Assembly (NCBI RefSeq): GCF_048984525.1
Contig: NZ_JBMGJC010000007.1
Location: 178,414 to 242,413 of the forward strand
DNA length: 64,000 nt
Origin: Syntrophopropionicum propionicicum_A
GTDB taxonomy: Bacteria > Bacillota > Desulfotomaculia > Desulfotomaculales > Pelotomaculaceae
Direction of reading: 5' to 3'
The translations under genes were made by a program, and so were the position numbers. The notes beneath the pieces are model-generated. The model was given only the letters and a program-made list of their open reading frames with translations, was not told the DNA's origin and did not search any database. Shown here piece after piece: positions 26,290 to 34,968 of this stretch. Positions within the stretch are counted from its first letter, which is position 1; the number at the start of each line of letters is the position of its first letter.

Positions 26290-27132
26290 TTATTTTTCCA
26301 CCTTCTCAGCCTCCTGGCTGCGGTCCTGGCTAAGGTCAATTTTGTTAAAGTCATCGCTAACCGGTAAAGCCAGGTGGAAATTGGCAGTCTCATCTAATTG
26401 CAGCTCGCCGTTTTGCAGGTTGAAATCCAGCAGGTGGCCGCCGGCTTTTTTATCGCTGGTGAGAAAGTGCACGTGGTATCCGGCCACATTTATCCCCTGC
26501 ACATAGGACGGGCACCAGAAACCCACCAGAGTTCCGTTCACATTTTCAAATTCAAATTCAGGTTGATTTTTTGTTACTTCCACCAGGGGCGGGTAAGGTT
26601 TCTGTTGTCCCGGTACGCTCCTGGTTTTAACGTACTTGAAGTCACCGTTTATTTTTATAACGTGAAATATGTTTTTGTTCGTAATCGTCTCATCTAATTT
26701 AGCCTGCAGCTGGGCAAAGTCCATAGGCCCGGACAGGGTAGCCGTCTTATCGGCGTCAAAATAGCTCAAGCTGGCAAAAGGGGTCTGCATGTTGTCATCT
26801 ACCGGATAAGCCACACCGTCCGCCTTAACCTGGTAAAACTGCCCGTCAAGTTCAACCAGTTCCCCGTCCAGTCCGGCCACTGTTCCGATACCTGTATCGC
26901 CGTATTTGCGCAGTTCGCCAAAGCTAAACTGTCCGTCATACAAGCCGTCCAGGAGGGCATTAAATGTTGATACCTGGTATAAGATATCCCGTTCCTGACC
27001 CTGGTAAGCGCTCTGGGACGGGCCCAACGTCGTGATAGTAGCTGCCTTCTCATTCTGGGAGATCCGCAGGACCACCAACAATACAATCACAATTATGAGT
27101 CCCAGTACAGCAACAACTATTCCCTTTTTCAT
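26290..27132 (-). CDS. Membrane-anchored alpha-acetolactate decarboxylase
   Basis: Converts alpha-acetolactate to acetoin, using zinc. Residues 60-265 match the family: FSFGELRKYGDTGIGTVAGLDGELVELDGQFYQ and the metal-ligand block YHVHFLTSDKKAGGHLLDF, with both paired His residues. The N-terminus adds a hydrophobic segment (about 4-23, IVVAVLGLIIVIVLLVVL), so the enzyme is probably exported and membrane-tethered, as in BudA/AlsD proteins with signal sequences. It sits inside an amino-acid ABC transporter operon, between the binding protein and the permease, which is unusual. Confidence 0.9.
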   Translation of the reverse strand: MKKGIVVAVLGLIIVIVLLVVLRISQNEKAATITTLGPSQSAYQGQERDILYQVSTFNALLDGLYDGQFSFGELRKYGDTGIGTVAGLDGELVELDGQFYQVKADGVAYPVDDNMQTPFASLSYFDADKTATLSGPMDFAQLQAKLDETITNKNIFHVIKINGDFKYVKTRSVPGQQKPYPPLVEVTKNQPEFEFENVNGTLVGFWCPSYVQGINVAGYHVHFLTSDKKAGGHLLDFNLQNGELQLDETANFHLALPVSDDFNKIDLSQDRSQEAEKVEK

Positions 27133-27336
27133 TTTTAGCCTCCCACCTTTTCTGATTACCCTGATCCTATTTAACCCGGGGCCTTCTGCACGCCTGCAGC
27201 TGTCTTTTTTTGGAGGATCTCCTTAAAAAATTGTGTCCTGGTCATTTACATATGCCAGGACTATAATTACAGACATGTTCTTGACCAATGAAATTATAAT
27301 TGCAATCAGATCTTCGATAAAAATGTCTCCTGCTTC

Positions 27337-27365
27337 CAGGGAAAGGGGGGTTCCTCCTTTCCCTG
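27337..27365 (-). terminator. Hairpin after the binding-protein gene
   Basis: CAGGGAAAGG pairs perfectly with CCTTTCCCTG. There is no U run directly after it on the minus strand, so it may stabilise the binding-protein message or attenuate the operon rather than end it. Confidence 0.6.
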
Positions 27366-27388
27366 CGTACTCCGGTAATTAATATTTT

Positions 27389-28168
27389 TTATTCTTTAAC
27401 CAGGGCCGCTATGCCTCCCTTGTAATAAGGCTCAGAAAACAATACGTTTTTTGCCCGTTCATCAGTGATGGTAATACAGGCCCCGATCATATCCACCTTG
27501 CCTGCCATCAGCGCCGGGATCATAGCGCCAAAGTCCATGTTGACCACTTCCAGCTTCATACCTAACTTTTGAGCGACATAGCTGGCCAGTTCAATATCAA
27601 AACCCACTACTTTCTGGCTGCCGTCTATAAATGCAAATGGCTCGGTAACCGCCGCGGTGCCAAATTTCAAAACGCCTTTATTCCCGTCCAGCTTTATATC
27701 CGGCATAGGTGCCGGGCTCCCGGTTTTGGGGAACCAGCGCGTCATCATCTGATCATAGGCGCCGTTGGCTTTCAGCTCTTTTACGGTATCGTCAATGGCT
27801 GTTTTCAATTGTTTATTGTCAAGAGCTACAGCAAAACCATAGTTATCAACAGTGATCATCTCGGGCATGACCTTCAAACCAGGATTTTTAGCAGCTATAT
27901 TTTTTAATATAGGTTCATCATAGGCAGCCACATCGGCTTTGCCTGTCTTTACCGCCAGACATGAGTCAAGCACCGTATTGTAGTATTGAAATTTGGCGTT
28001 AGGATACTTCGATAATACCAGTTTATCTGCTACCGTACCGGTTGGGACAGCAAACTGTTTGCCGTCCAGCTGGTCCATAGCAGTGATTTTTTCCCGCGAA
28101 CCGCACCCTGCGGTTATCAGTAACGAAAAAATTAAAAGGGCAGCCAATATACCACTAAATCTCTTCAA
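27389..28168 (-). CDS. Amino-acid ABC transporter substrate-binding lipoprotein
   Basis: Family 3 solute-binding protein, 259 residues, with lipobox LITAGC (Cys22). The two lobes show the SBP_bac_3 features DQLDGKQFAVPTGTVADK and the second-lobe block FAFIDGSQKVVGFDIELASYVAQKLG...VDMIGACITITDERAKNVLFSEPYY. The order of the two lobes appears permuted relative to the usual GlnH layout: the block normally near the N-terminus sits in the second half. The start codon is TTG, with AAAGGAG 12 bases upstream. First gene of the operon. Substrate unknown. Confidence 0.88.
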   Translation of the reverse strand: MKRFSGILAALLIFSLLITAGCGSREKITAMDQLDGKQFAVPTGTVADKLVLSKYPNAKFQYYNTVLDSCLAVKTGKADVAAYDEPILKNIAAKNPGLKVMPEMITVDNYGFAVALDNKQLKTAIDDTVKELKANGAYDQMMTRWFPKTGSPAPMPDIKLDGNKGVLKFGTAAVTEPFAFIDGSQKVVGFDIELASYVAQKLGMKLEVVNMDFGAMIPALMAGKVDMIGACITITDERAKNVLFSEPYYKGGIAALVKE

Positions 28169-28189
28169 TACTTACGTCATCTCCTTTTT

Positions 28190-28645
28190 TTGCTAATTTT
28201 AATGCTATATTTCTACAAAATCACTGCTTTTCCTTCAACCAACCAGGGCCTTATTACGAAATACATGGGTCCGGGAGACCGTTGGCGCTCATCCACGGCG
28301 TTTTCAAAGGTTCCCACTGAAAAAATCTCCCTGGGGATCGCGTCTTACGGTTATGACTGGCTTTCCGGCGGTACCAGGGCGAATGTCGTGACCACCCTTG
28401 ATGTTATGCAAAAAACAGGGCATGGTGGTTTTACGGCGGGTTGGGATGAACCAAGCCGAACGCCTTTTGTGAAATACAGGGACTCGCAGGGCAGGGATAG
28501 GGAAATATGGTTTGAAAACAGCGCCGGCGCCGGCCATAAAATGGCGCTGGTTAAAAGGTACAGGTTGGCCGGATTTTATTTCTGGAGGCTGGGGTATGAA
28601 GACGCTAAATTTTGGCAGACTGTTAGGGAATCCCTTTTACAATGA
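28190..28645 (+). pseudogene. 3' part of a glycoside hydrolase family 18 gene
   Basis: The frame encodes the C-terminal third of a GH18 protein of the spore-cortex hydrolase/YaaH type: KISLGIASYGYDW, WFENSAGAGHKMALVKRYRLAGFYFWRLGYED. The catalytic DxxDxDxE segment and everything before it are missing, and no ribosome site precedes the open frame. The breakpoint is near 28225-28250. Function is lost. Confidence 0.8.
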
Positions 28646-28734
28646 AACAGTTTTTGCAAAGCGCAAAACCCCATTGAAAATATCAAACGAACTTTTTAGC
28701 CTTACTTACCTTGTGCAATGAAAGGCGAGCATTA

Positions 28735-29106
28735 TTGAAAAGGTTATGGTATTGGGTCAAAAGGTTGAAGTCGGATATATTTATACTATATTTTGCAGTA
28801 AAAGATCCCCGTGTCCCACGGCAGGCCAAATTATCGGCCGTGCTGCTGGCAGCTTATATCATAAGCCCTATCGACATCATTCCCGACTTTGTTTTGCCGG
28901 GACTTGGTTACATCGACGATATAGTCCTCATTCCTTTTGCAGCCCAACTTATACAAAAAATGATTCCAATTAACGTTATTTCAGACTTAAACACAGAGGC
29001 CGTACATTTAAGGCGGAGAACAAAAAGTTTGATTGCCGTGTTAGTGTCCGCAGGAATAATATTAGCGCTGTTGCTTGTCTACAGGTATCTGCCTATCAGT
29101 TTTTAA
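28735..29106 (+). CDS. YkvA-family (DUF1232) membrane protein
   Basis: A 123-residue protein carrying the DUF1232 core AKLSAVLLAAYIISPIDIIPDFVLPGLGYIDDIVLIPFA and a C-terminal transmembrane helix (about 100-118). The TTG at 28735 is chosen because AAGGCGAG lies five bases upstream; an earlier TTG at 28711 lacks one. The role of the family is unknown. It stands alone, bordered by a GH18 relic and repeat elements. Confidence 0.85.
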   Translation: MKRLWYWVKRLKSDIFILYFAVKDPRVPRQAKLSAVLLAAYIISPIDIIPDFVLPGLGYIDDIVLIPFAAQLIQKMIPINVISDLNTEAVHLRRRTKSLIAVLVSAGIILALLLVYRYLPISF

Positions 29107-29141
29107 AGTGCCGCATTAATTTACATCCCGCCCGGTGCCCG

Positions 29142-29170
29142 CATGTCAGGAGGATGGTTCTTTTGACACG
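29142..29170. repeat. Degenerate GTGTCAAGGGGACGG-type element
   Basis: CATGTCAGGAGGATGG followed by TTCTTTTGACACG is a diverged unit of the family seen intact at 21018, 30321 and 61363. It is followed by a T run. Confidence 0.6.
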
Positions 29171-29216
29171 TTTTTTAAGAGGCTGTAATCTGAGGCTTTT
29201 GAAGGCAATAGCAACA

Positions 29217-29322
29217 GGAAACAAAAAGAACCTTCCCTGGAAGTCCAATAAGTAAATATGTTAAGCCTGACCTCATTGACCAGGAAGTCCAATAAGTAAA
29301 TATGTCAAGCCTGACCCCATTG
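29217..29322. repeat. Repeat cluster: REP-like remnant plus two copies of an AATAAGTAAATATGTYAAGCCTGACC end
   Basis: GGAAACAAAAAGAACC starts at 29217. Two direct copies of CCAATAAGTAAATATGT then AAGCCTGACC follow (about 29247-29276 and 29287-29317). The latter are right ends of the GGGGTCAGGCTTGAA element without the left ends. Confidence 0.75.
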
Positions 29323-29415
29323 ATTTATAATTAGATCATCTTACATTTTCGTGCACCGAATGAGAGGAATGTCTCTTTTGATGATGCTAAACTTTGGTTG
29401 TCAGGAGGTGATGCA

Positions 29416-30279
29416 ATGGAATGGCTGGAGAGATTGAACCAGTCGATCAGCTATATTGAAGAAAATCTATGCAGTGAAATCAACTATGACCATGCCGCTC
29501 AGATCGCCTGCTGCTCTACTTTTCACTTTCAGAGGATGTTTTCATATATAGCCGGCGTTCCCCTTTCCGAATACATCCGGCGCAGGCGCATGACGGCCGC
29601 GGCGTTCGAGCTGCAGACCAGCGATATAAAAATCATTGACCTGTCGCTGAAGTACGGCTATGATTCACCGACCTCCTTCAACCGGGCATTTCAGAATGTG
29701 CATGGCGTGTCGCCGTCAGTGGCCCGGGCTGAAGGGACGTCTCTCAAAGCATTCCCGCGCATCAGCTTCACAATTTCAATCAAAGGAGACGTGGAAATGG
29801 AATACAAAATTGAGAACAAGGATGCTTTTAGAATTGTCGGCGTCAAGGAGCACCTGGACATGAGCATCGAGGAAAGCATGGCCAGGGTGCCCCTGTTCTG
29901 GCAGGAAACCGCCCGGGCCGGCATAATCCCGAAACTCTGCGACCTGATGGACCAGCCCCCGCTTGGCGTGCTCGGGGTCAGCACCTGTATGAACGGCAAG
30001 GACTTTGACTATTATATCGCGGTGGCGTCCGACAGGCCCGCGCCGGAAGGCAGTGTCGAATACGAAGTACCAGCATCCACCTGGGCCATATTTGAATGTA
30101 CCGGGCCGATGCCCCGGGCGATTCAGGAACTGCAAAAACGCATCGTAACAGAATGGCTGCCGACTTCCGGCTATGAATATGCCGACAAACCCGACATCGA
30201 GGTATACACTGAGGGAGATACGCAATCACCAACATACAAATCCCAGGTGTGGCTGCCAGTGGTGAAGAAGAAAGTATAA
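29416..30279 (+). CDS. AraC-family regulator with GyrI-like effector domain
   Basis: A 287-residue activator of the Rob/TipAL-like architecture. Two HTH motifs fill residues 1-105 (HAAQIACCSTFHFQRMFSYIAGVPLSEYIRRRRM; KIIDLSLKYGYDSPTSFNRAFQNVHGVSP), and a GyrI-like ligand-binding domain follows (about 125-287, FRIVGVKEHLDMS...). The domain binds small hydrophobic molecules in relatives. The start at 29416 has AGGAGGTGA four bases upstream. Single gene. Confidence 0.92.
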   Translation: MEWLERLNQSISYIEENLCSEINYDHAAQIACCSTFHFQRMFSYIAGVPLSEYIRRRRMTAAAFELQTSDIKIIDLSLKYGYDSPTSFNRAFQNVHGVSPSVARAEGTSLKAFPRISFTISIKGDVEMEYKIENKDAFRIVGVKEHLDMSIEESMARVPLFWQETARAGIIPKLCDLMDQPPLGVLGVSTCMNGKDFDYYIAVASDRPAPEGSVEYEVPASTWAIFECTGPMPRAIQELQKRIVTEWLPTSGYEYADKPDIEVYTEGDTQSPTYKSQVWLPVVKKKV

Positions 30280-30320
30280 TAATGCTTTTATAGAAGCATG
30301 CCAAAAACTAAGCGCAATTT

Positions 30321-30361
30321 TTAAACCGTGTCAAGGGGACGGTTCTCTTGACACGGTTTAA
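30321..30361. repeat. 41-bp GTGTCAAGGGGACGG palindrome between convergent genes
   Basis: TTAAACCGTGTCAAG and CTTGACACGGTTTAA are perfect 15-bp arms around GGGACGGTTCT. It lies between the stops of the AraC-type gene and the DUF2201 gene and may also act as a bidirectional terminator. Confidence 0.85.
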
Positions 30362-30390
30362 AAGAACAAAGCAAAAAATAAGGGGGAGGC

Positions 30391-31581
30391 CTACTCTAGA
30401 TTCATGTAGGCGACGGTCCCGAAGGAGGGAATTGGCTTGTTTTCATTGGTCAATACCCAGAGCACGGGGTAGTATGGCGGGTCTTTGGGCAAGGTTGCGT
30501 CTCCATCGGTCAGGAAGACCATCAGCGACGGGTTGATGCCGCGTTTTTCAACTTCCTGAAACAAGGGGCGGAAGTTCGTCCCGCCGCCACCCTTAAACTC
30601 CATCGGGATGTTATCCAGGTCAAGCTCCTGAAAGAGTTGGACAGCCGCATCACAGTGGGCGATATAACCCTTAAACTCCGGATAGGAGTAGACAATGCTG
30701 ACCATTTCTGAGATAAACTGCTTGTAAAAACGCCAAACCGAACCGGAAGTATCAATGGCCACAACGACCTCTTCGAGTCCTTCACTGCCGAACTCCGGCA
30801 GAAAGATATAGTCGAAACGCCGGTCAGGCGGTATGAAGGTGTAGTCCGACCGGGTCGGCTGGACAAAGGAAGCCAAAGCCTGCTTCCAGTCCAGCTTGGG
30901 ATAAAGGATATTGTCGACTATTTGTTTCATGCCGCTGGGCAGTTGACCTCTGTGCTGGGCACCATGGGCTGCCTGGGCTGTTCGCATCTTCCAGGTAGAT
31001 GCCTCAGAGTTGGAGTCGGTGGACTCATCATGGCCGCTTTTGTTCTTACCCCACTTGGAATGGTCATCCATGATTTTGCCATCAGGCTTTTGGCCCTTCT
31101 GAGATTCACCTGAACCACTTTCCCCTGACAGGGAGATATTACCTGCCTCATTGCGTGGAGCAGGCGGCATTTCCTGGCGGAGGACAGTATACACGGAATC
31201 AGCTGTCATGTCCCTGAAACGGTCGGCCACGAAAACGTCGGGCGGCAGCTTGAGCCCCTGATCCTTGACGATTATATTCACGACATAATCGCAGGCCATG
31301 TCCCAGAGCTCCTGGTCCCTGGTGCCCCGCCGCCAGATGTGCTGGAGGGCTGCGTGCATTACTTCGTGGACCAGGGCGCCCATCAACATATTTACACCGC
31401 CGGTATTTACCAGGCCTTGTACAAACTCATCGTTGTAATGGAGGGTAAAACCCTCCGTCCTCATGGTCGGAGTGGACGGATCATCCTGGGGCTGCAGGTA
31501 AAGGGCCAGGGAGCCGAAGAAGGGGTACTTCAAGAGCAGCTGAGTCCTGGCCTTGCCGATCAAATAAAGAGAATCCGGCAC
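30391..31581 (-). CDS. DUF2201 metallopeptidase/VWA-like protein
   Basis: A 396-residue protein with an N-terminal metallopeptidase-like domain containing H-E-V-M-H (VHEVMHAALQH, about residues 77-87) and a C-terminal VWA-like domain with the MIDAS start VVVAIDTSGSV and the late FLTDGDA. A low-complexity linker joins them (about 165-210). GTG 31581 is chosen because GGGAGGG lies six bases upstream. DUF2201 proteins pair with MoxR ATPases, as here (gap 18 bases), and probably act as an ATPase-driven chaperone or metal-insertion device. Confidence 0.9.
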   Translation of the reverse strand: MPDSLYLIGKARTQLLLKYPFFGSLALYLQPQDDPSTPTMRTEGFTLHYNDEFVQGLVNTGGVNMLMGALVHEVMHAALQHIWRRGTRDQELWDMACDYVVNIIVKDQGLKLPPDVFVADRFRDMTADSVYTVLRQEMPPAPRNEAGNISLSGESGSGESQKGQKPDGKIMDDHSKWGKNKSGHDESTDSNSEASTWKMRTAQAAHGAQHRGQLPSGMKQIVDNILYPKLDWKQALASFVQPTRSDYTFIPPDRRFDYIFLPEFGSEGLEEVVVAIDTSGSVWRFYKQFISEMVSIVYSYPEFKGYIAHCDAAVQLFQELDLDNIPMEFKGGGGTNFRPLFQEVEKRGINPSLMVFLTDGDATLPKDPPYYPVLWVLTNENKPIPSFGTVAYMNLE

Positions 31582-31599
31582 GGTTATCCCTCCCAAATA

Positions 31600-32631
31600 C
31601 TAATCTACTCCCACCAGGACATCAGTATGCTTGGCCAACCAGTCGCGGAAGTCAGGCAGGGTAACCAGATCAGTCCGGAGGTTGGCTTTCACGGCGTCAC
31701 TGATCGCCAGTACCTGGTACTCGACCATCAGATTTGAAATAAAGGCAAAAAAGTTACTCAAACGGGTCGTGGTCTTATTATTGGACAGGCTGCTGACCAG
31801 GGCGCCGATGCAGGCGTAAATCATATCGGGTGACTCCGGGACTGCCGTTATCTTGCCGTCCAGGATCTCGTCAGCGTCGGGCATCTGCTCCAACATCCGG
31901 CAGAAGGCGGTGAACTCGGTGGCGGGGCCTTCATCGACCGCCCCGCAGATAGCCGGGAAAGCCCTGTCCACGTTACCGTAGGAGGGGAGGATTTTGTGGA
32001 CGAACTCCCAGCTGCGCGGGCTGGGGAAAGCTTTAATCTCAGCGGCCTGGTTGGGAAACCGGTAAAGCAGTTCGGGCCTGAAGTTTAAAAAGCTGATCAC
32101 CCGGTGGTCGATCCCGCTTGGGATCGCCCAAAACTTCCAGTCCTCCAACGAGCAGGTAATTTCAAAGTGGATCATCCTGTTGGCCAGCGCTGCCGGCATC
32201 TGGTTGCTGACGCCTTTATCCTGAGCCCGGTTGCCTGCCGCTACCTGGCGCCAACCTTCAGGCAGGACGTATTCACCGATACGCCTGTCCAGGATCAGCT
32301 GGTAGGCGGCAGCCTGCACAGCCCGTGGGGCAGAGGTGATCTCGTCATAAAGGATAACACCTTCCGCGCCGTCGCGCCCGACATCGGGCAGGAAGGAAGG
32401 GGCAAGCCAGTCGGCCTGACGGGTATCCCTGTTAGGATAGGGAATGCCGCGCAGGTCAATGGGGTTCAGGAGCAAAAGCCGCAGGTCGAGGAAACCCCAG
32501 CCTCTTTCAGCAGTTATCTGCTTAATAATGCTGGATTTCCCGACTCCGGGAGGACCCCATAGCATCACGGTCGGCACTTCAGGATCAGTTAAAAGGATAT
32601 TCAGGTGCCCTTTCGCTTCAGTCGCAAACAT
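31600..32631 (-). CDS. MoxR-type AAA+ ATPase
   Basis: A 343-residue AAA+ protein. Walker A GPPGVGKSS (about 26-34), Walker B GVILYDE, sensor 1 AAGNRAQ, and an arginine-finger region ALANRMIHFEI. The C-terminal lid is longer than in generic MoxR. It is the middle gene of a three-gene operon with the DUF2201 protein, and together they form a MoxR/VWA pair of the kind used to mature or remodel enzyme complexes (family knowledge). Target unknown. Confidence 0.92.
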   Translation of the reverse strand: MFATEAKGHLNILLTDPEVPTVMLWGPPGVGKSSIIKQITAERGWGFLDLRLLLLNPIDLRGIPYPNRDTRQADWLAPSFLPDVGRDGAEGVILYDEITSAPRAVQAAAYQLILDRRIGEYVLPEGWRQVAAGNRAQDKGVSNQMPAALANRMIHFEITCSLEDWKFWAIPSGIDHRVISFLNFRPELLYRFPNQAAEIKAFPSPRSWEFVHKILPSYGNVDRAFPAICGAVDEGPATEFTAFCRMLEQMPDADEILDGKITAVPESPDMIYACIGALVSSLSNNKTTTRLSNFFAFISNLMVEYQVLAISDAVKANLRTDLVTLPDFRDWLAKHTDVLVGVD

Positions 32632-32669
32632 ATTTATGTCACCATCCTAGAATTAAGTCCCTTGGTTAA

Positions 32670-33233
32670 TCAGTAGCCTGTCAGCAGGGCCATCGCGTCA
32701 TGCAAATTGACAATCTTATCCTTGCTGGCATCATCAGGAGCACCCCAGCCCTGTTTAATGATCACGTAACCTCCAGTAACCAGGATTAACAGTTCGCAAT
32801 ATTCCAGGTTATCGAATACTGCAGCCGGTATATGCCTCGGAACATCGTAGAAGTTACAGCGGGGAGCCTGTACTCCCGGGAGGTAAGGTTCTTCCGCGTT
32901 CCACATCTCGATCGTCCAGGGGTTGTTTGGTGAAAGGTCCGGGTCATCAACAAACAAGTCACGGACTTTGGTTTTTCTAAAAGTACCATGAGAAAGTGTA
33001 AAACGCGGCGCCCCTGTTTCAACAGTTTCGTATAAAGCCAGGTCAACCTGCGGTTCACCGTCCACAATATCCTGTCTAATTACCAGATTATAAATGCTGC
33101 CGTTCTGGCATCTCTCGGTAATTAAACCTTCGCTGTCGTATACGCTGCAAGTAATCCTGTCGGAAAAGTGAAGAGACGACTTTAAATTAGCCAGGTTCCC
33201 GATATAGACCATTGGAAAATTATAATTCAGCAT
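32670..33233 (-). CDS. Uncharacterised protein in the MoxR-DUF2201 operon
   Basis: A 187-residue soluble protein, first gene of the operon. No family recognised. It is beta-rich, with acidic patches (FVDDPDLSPNNPW), several aromatic residues and a C-terminal segment ELLILVTGGYVIIKQGWGAPDD. The start ATG 33233 follows AGGTGG with eight-base spacing; upstream codons lack support. Position suggests it is a substrate or adaptor of the MoxR/DUF2201 pair. Confidence 0.7.
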   Translation of the reverse strand: MLNYNFPMVYIGNLANLKSSLHFSDRITCSVYDSEGLITERCQNGSIYNLVIRQDIVDGEPQVDLALYETVETGAPRFTLSHGTFRKTKVRDLFVDDPDLSPNNPWTIEMWNAEEPYLPGVQAPRCNFYDVPRHIPAAVFDNLEYCELLILVTGGYVIIKQGWGAPDDASKDKIVNLHDAMALLTGY

Positions 33234-33707
33234 TAAAAAAACCACCTAATACTGATATTTCCGGTTATGGGTCGGCCAATGTTACTGGTAATACGATGAG
33301 AAAAAGAAAAAAGGACAATACCAACTACTTCTTATGCCTGGCCTGGGTTGTCAAAGATGGAAGTCTCGAATATCGAGCTCAGGCGGGGAAAACCTTCTAT
33401 CCTTAGCATAATATATCGTTTAGGACATTGCAACATAATTAATAACACTGCTATAGTTGAAAAACAACAATGAAGCCTTGATATAACTGACTTTGTTATT
33501 TTTACCCATAAAGAACTATTTTTTAAAACTCAACTTATCTTGTTCCATGCCCTTTCCTTTTACAAAACTTTTAACTATGCCATTAATAATCAGCTTATGG
33601 CGTGAGGAAACAAAAAGAACGTCCCTGTGCTTCCCTTTATGCAGTGAACCAGAAAGAACGTTCCCCTTGTTATAATATTTATCTTGTTTTTGATTTCTCT
33701 TGTAATT
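33234..33707. other. 474-base gap without a convincing gene
   Basis: Contains the promoter region of the MoxR operon and two REP-like remnants: 33601-33636 (GGAAACAAAAAGAACG then TCCCTGTGCTTCCC) and 33649-33672 (AGAAAGAACGTTCCCC). A 36-codon plus-strand frame from 33296 has no ribosome site. Nothing else was seen. Confidence 0.5.
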
Positions 33708-34043
33708 CTACTTTACCGCACTTTTCTTCGTGTTGGGTACTTTTATCACGTAAACAGAAAATGTGCAACCCTGGTTGGCTTCCAGAGCGTGAGGAATATG
33801 GGCTGGACTCACCACGATATTCCCAGATTCAACTACCTGCTCCTCTTCTCCGATAGTCACTAAACCATTACCCTCTATTACTTGAAAAAGAACGTCCACG
33901 GGGGTCTTATGGGAAGGGACCTTCTCCCCCGGTTCCAGAACCAAATTGATAATACCAACTTCCGGCATATCTATTATAGGCTTACCCTTTACGCCCCAGC
34001 CAGTCTGTCTGTATGGCAGATCTTCCACCTTTATAACTTTCAT
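33708..34043 (-). CDS. Cupin-domain protein
   Basis: A 111-residue single-domain cupin. Motif 1 is P-G-E-K-V-P-S-H-K-T-P-V-D-V-L-F-Q-V-I-E-G with one clear His; motif 2 is G-N-I-V-V-S-P-A-H-I-P-H-A-L. Two or three His remain for metal. The ligand is unknown. It lies 72 bases upstream of nothing obvious on its strand; the hemerythrin gene precedes it by 72 bases and may share its transcript. Confidence 0.88.
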   Translation of the reverse strand: MKVIKVEDLPYRQTGWGVKGKPIIDMPEVGIINLVLEPGEKVPSHKTPVDVLFQVIEGNGLVTIGEEEQVVESGNIVVSPAHIPHALEANQGCTFSVYVIKVPNTKKSAVK

Positions 34044-34115
34044 TAAACCCGCCTCCTATTAAAATTTAGTTTTCATTATAAATTTTTATCCTTCACATAT
34101 GTTTCTGTTACAATA

Positions 34116-34655
34116 CTACACTTCAAATTTTTCTGACCACTTGTGGATCATAGAATGCAATTCTTCATGAACCCCATGTCCTATGACACTTTCCTCATGC
34201 TGTTCAAAATCCTGGTAAAGTTTATCCTGCATGTCTTCGTCTAATAACTGATCAGCCATTACAAACAGGACATTGTTTTCTTTTTCTATATGGCTCAATA
34301 AGAGATTACGATATTTAGCAGCAGCAGTATTGAATTCCGTCAAGTCCTTGGATTCCAGGGCTTTATTCATCAGAGCGATATATTCCCTGCCCAGGTTATG
34401 TTCTTTAAGCATTACCCCAACCGGCCCGCCTTCATTGGGGACCCCTTTTTTAATTAATTCTGCAAAAAGAAAATTCTCTTCTTTTCCATGATGGCATTTA
34501 TCAGCGAATATTTTAAGAAAATAGACTAGTTCATTATAATACTGAGGTTTGGTATTATCCCCTTTTGTATCGGCTGATATCATTTTATCCATAATTTTTA
34601 AGACGTGTAGAATGGAATCATGTTCTTTCCTGAGATCTTGTGTTGCTTTTCCCAT
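34116..34655 (-). CDS. Hemerythrin-domain protein
   Basis: A 179-residue four-helix bundle with the di-iron ligands of the hemerythrin HHE family: H12 in RKEHDS, H55-H56 with E59-E60 in KCHHGKEEN, H86 in LKEHNLG, H121-E124 in LSHIEKENN. Such proteins bind oxygen or act in redox and NO handling, plausible in an anaerobe exposed to oxygen. The C-terminal tail (HEELHSMIHKW) adds two further His residues. Likely first gene of a transcript with the cupin. Confidence 0.9.
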   Translation of the reverse strand: MGKATQDLRKEHDSILHVLKIMDKMISADTKGDNTKPQYYNELVYFLKIFADKCHHGKEENFLFAELIKKGVPNEGGPVGVMLKEHNLGREYIALMNKALESKDLTEFNTAAAKYRNLLLSHIEKENNVLFVMADQLLDEDMQDKLYQDFEQHEESVIGHGVHEELHSMIHKWSEKFEV

Positions 34656-34894
34656 AATTCATCCCTTTCTCTAAAATGGATTTTTATATTTATTTTACTA
34701 AATCAGGCACAAATAAAAAAGCATGTGCCTGTATTCTTGCAACATAGATACCAAGAAAACTCTATGCTATCTCTCTGACAGTAAGTTATCAGGAGAACTA
34801 CTTCTTGACACCTGAAATTATGAACACTAGAAGTGGATATACCCACTGGAACTCGTTTTGACAGTTTTCAGCCACAATTCGTTCCGCTGCTTTC

Positions 34895-34924
34895 TTGTGA
34901 GGAACGTTCTGGCAATGCTATAAT
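34895..34924 (+). promoter_or_regulatory. Sigma-A promoter of the GMP-synthase-like gene
   Basis: TTGTGA (34895-34900) and TATAAT (34919-34924) are separated by 18 bases. Transcription would begin near 34931, 38 bases before the start codon. The rest of the 313-base gap upstream (34656-34894) shows nothing clear. Confidence 0.75.
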
Positions 34925-34968
34925 CATATGCAGTAAGCAAACTATTTTTCGGGGGGACAAGGCTTGAG

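Noticed and set aside
33296..33406. 36-codon plus-strand ORF
   Set aside because: No ribosome site, no recognisable domain, overlaps the promoter region of the MoxR operon.
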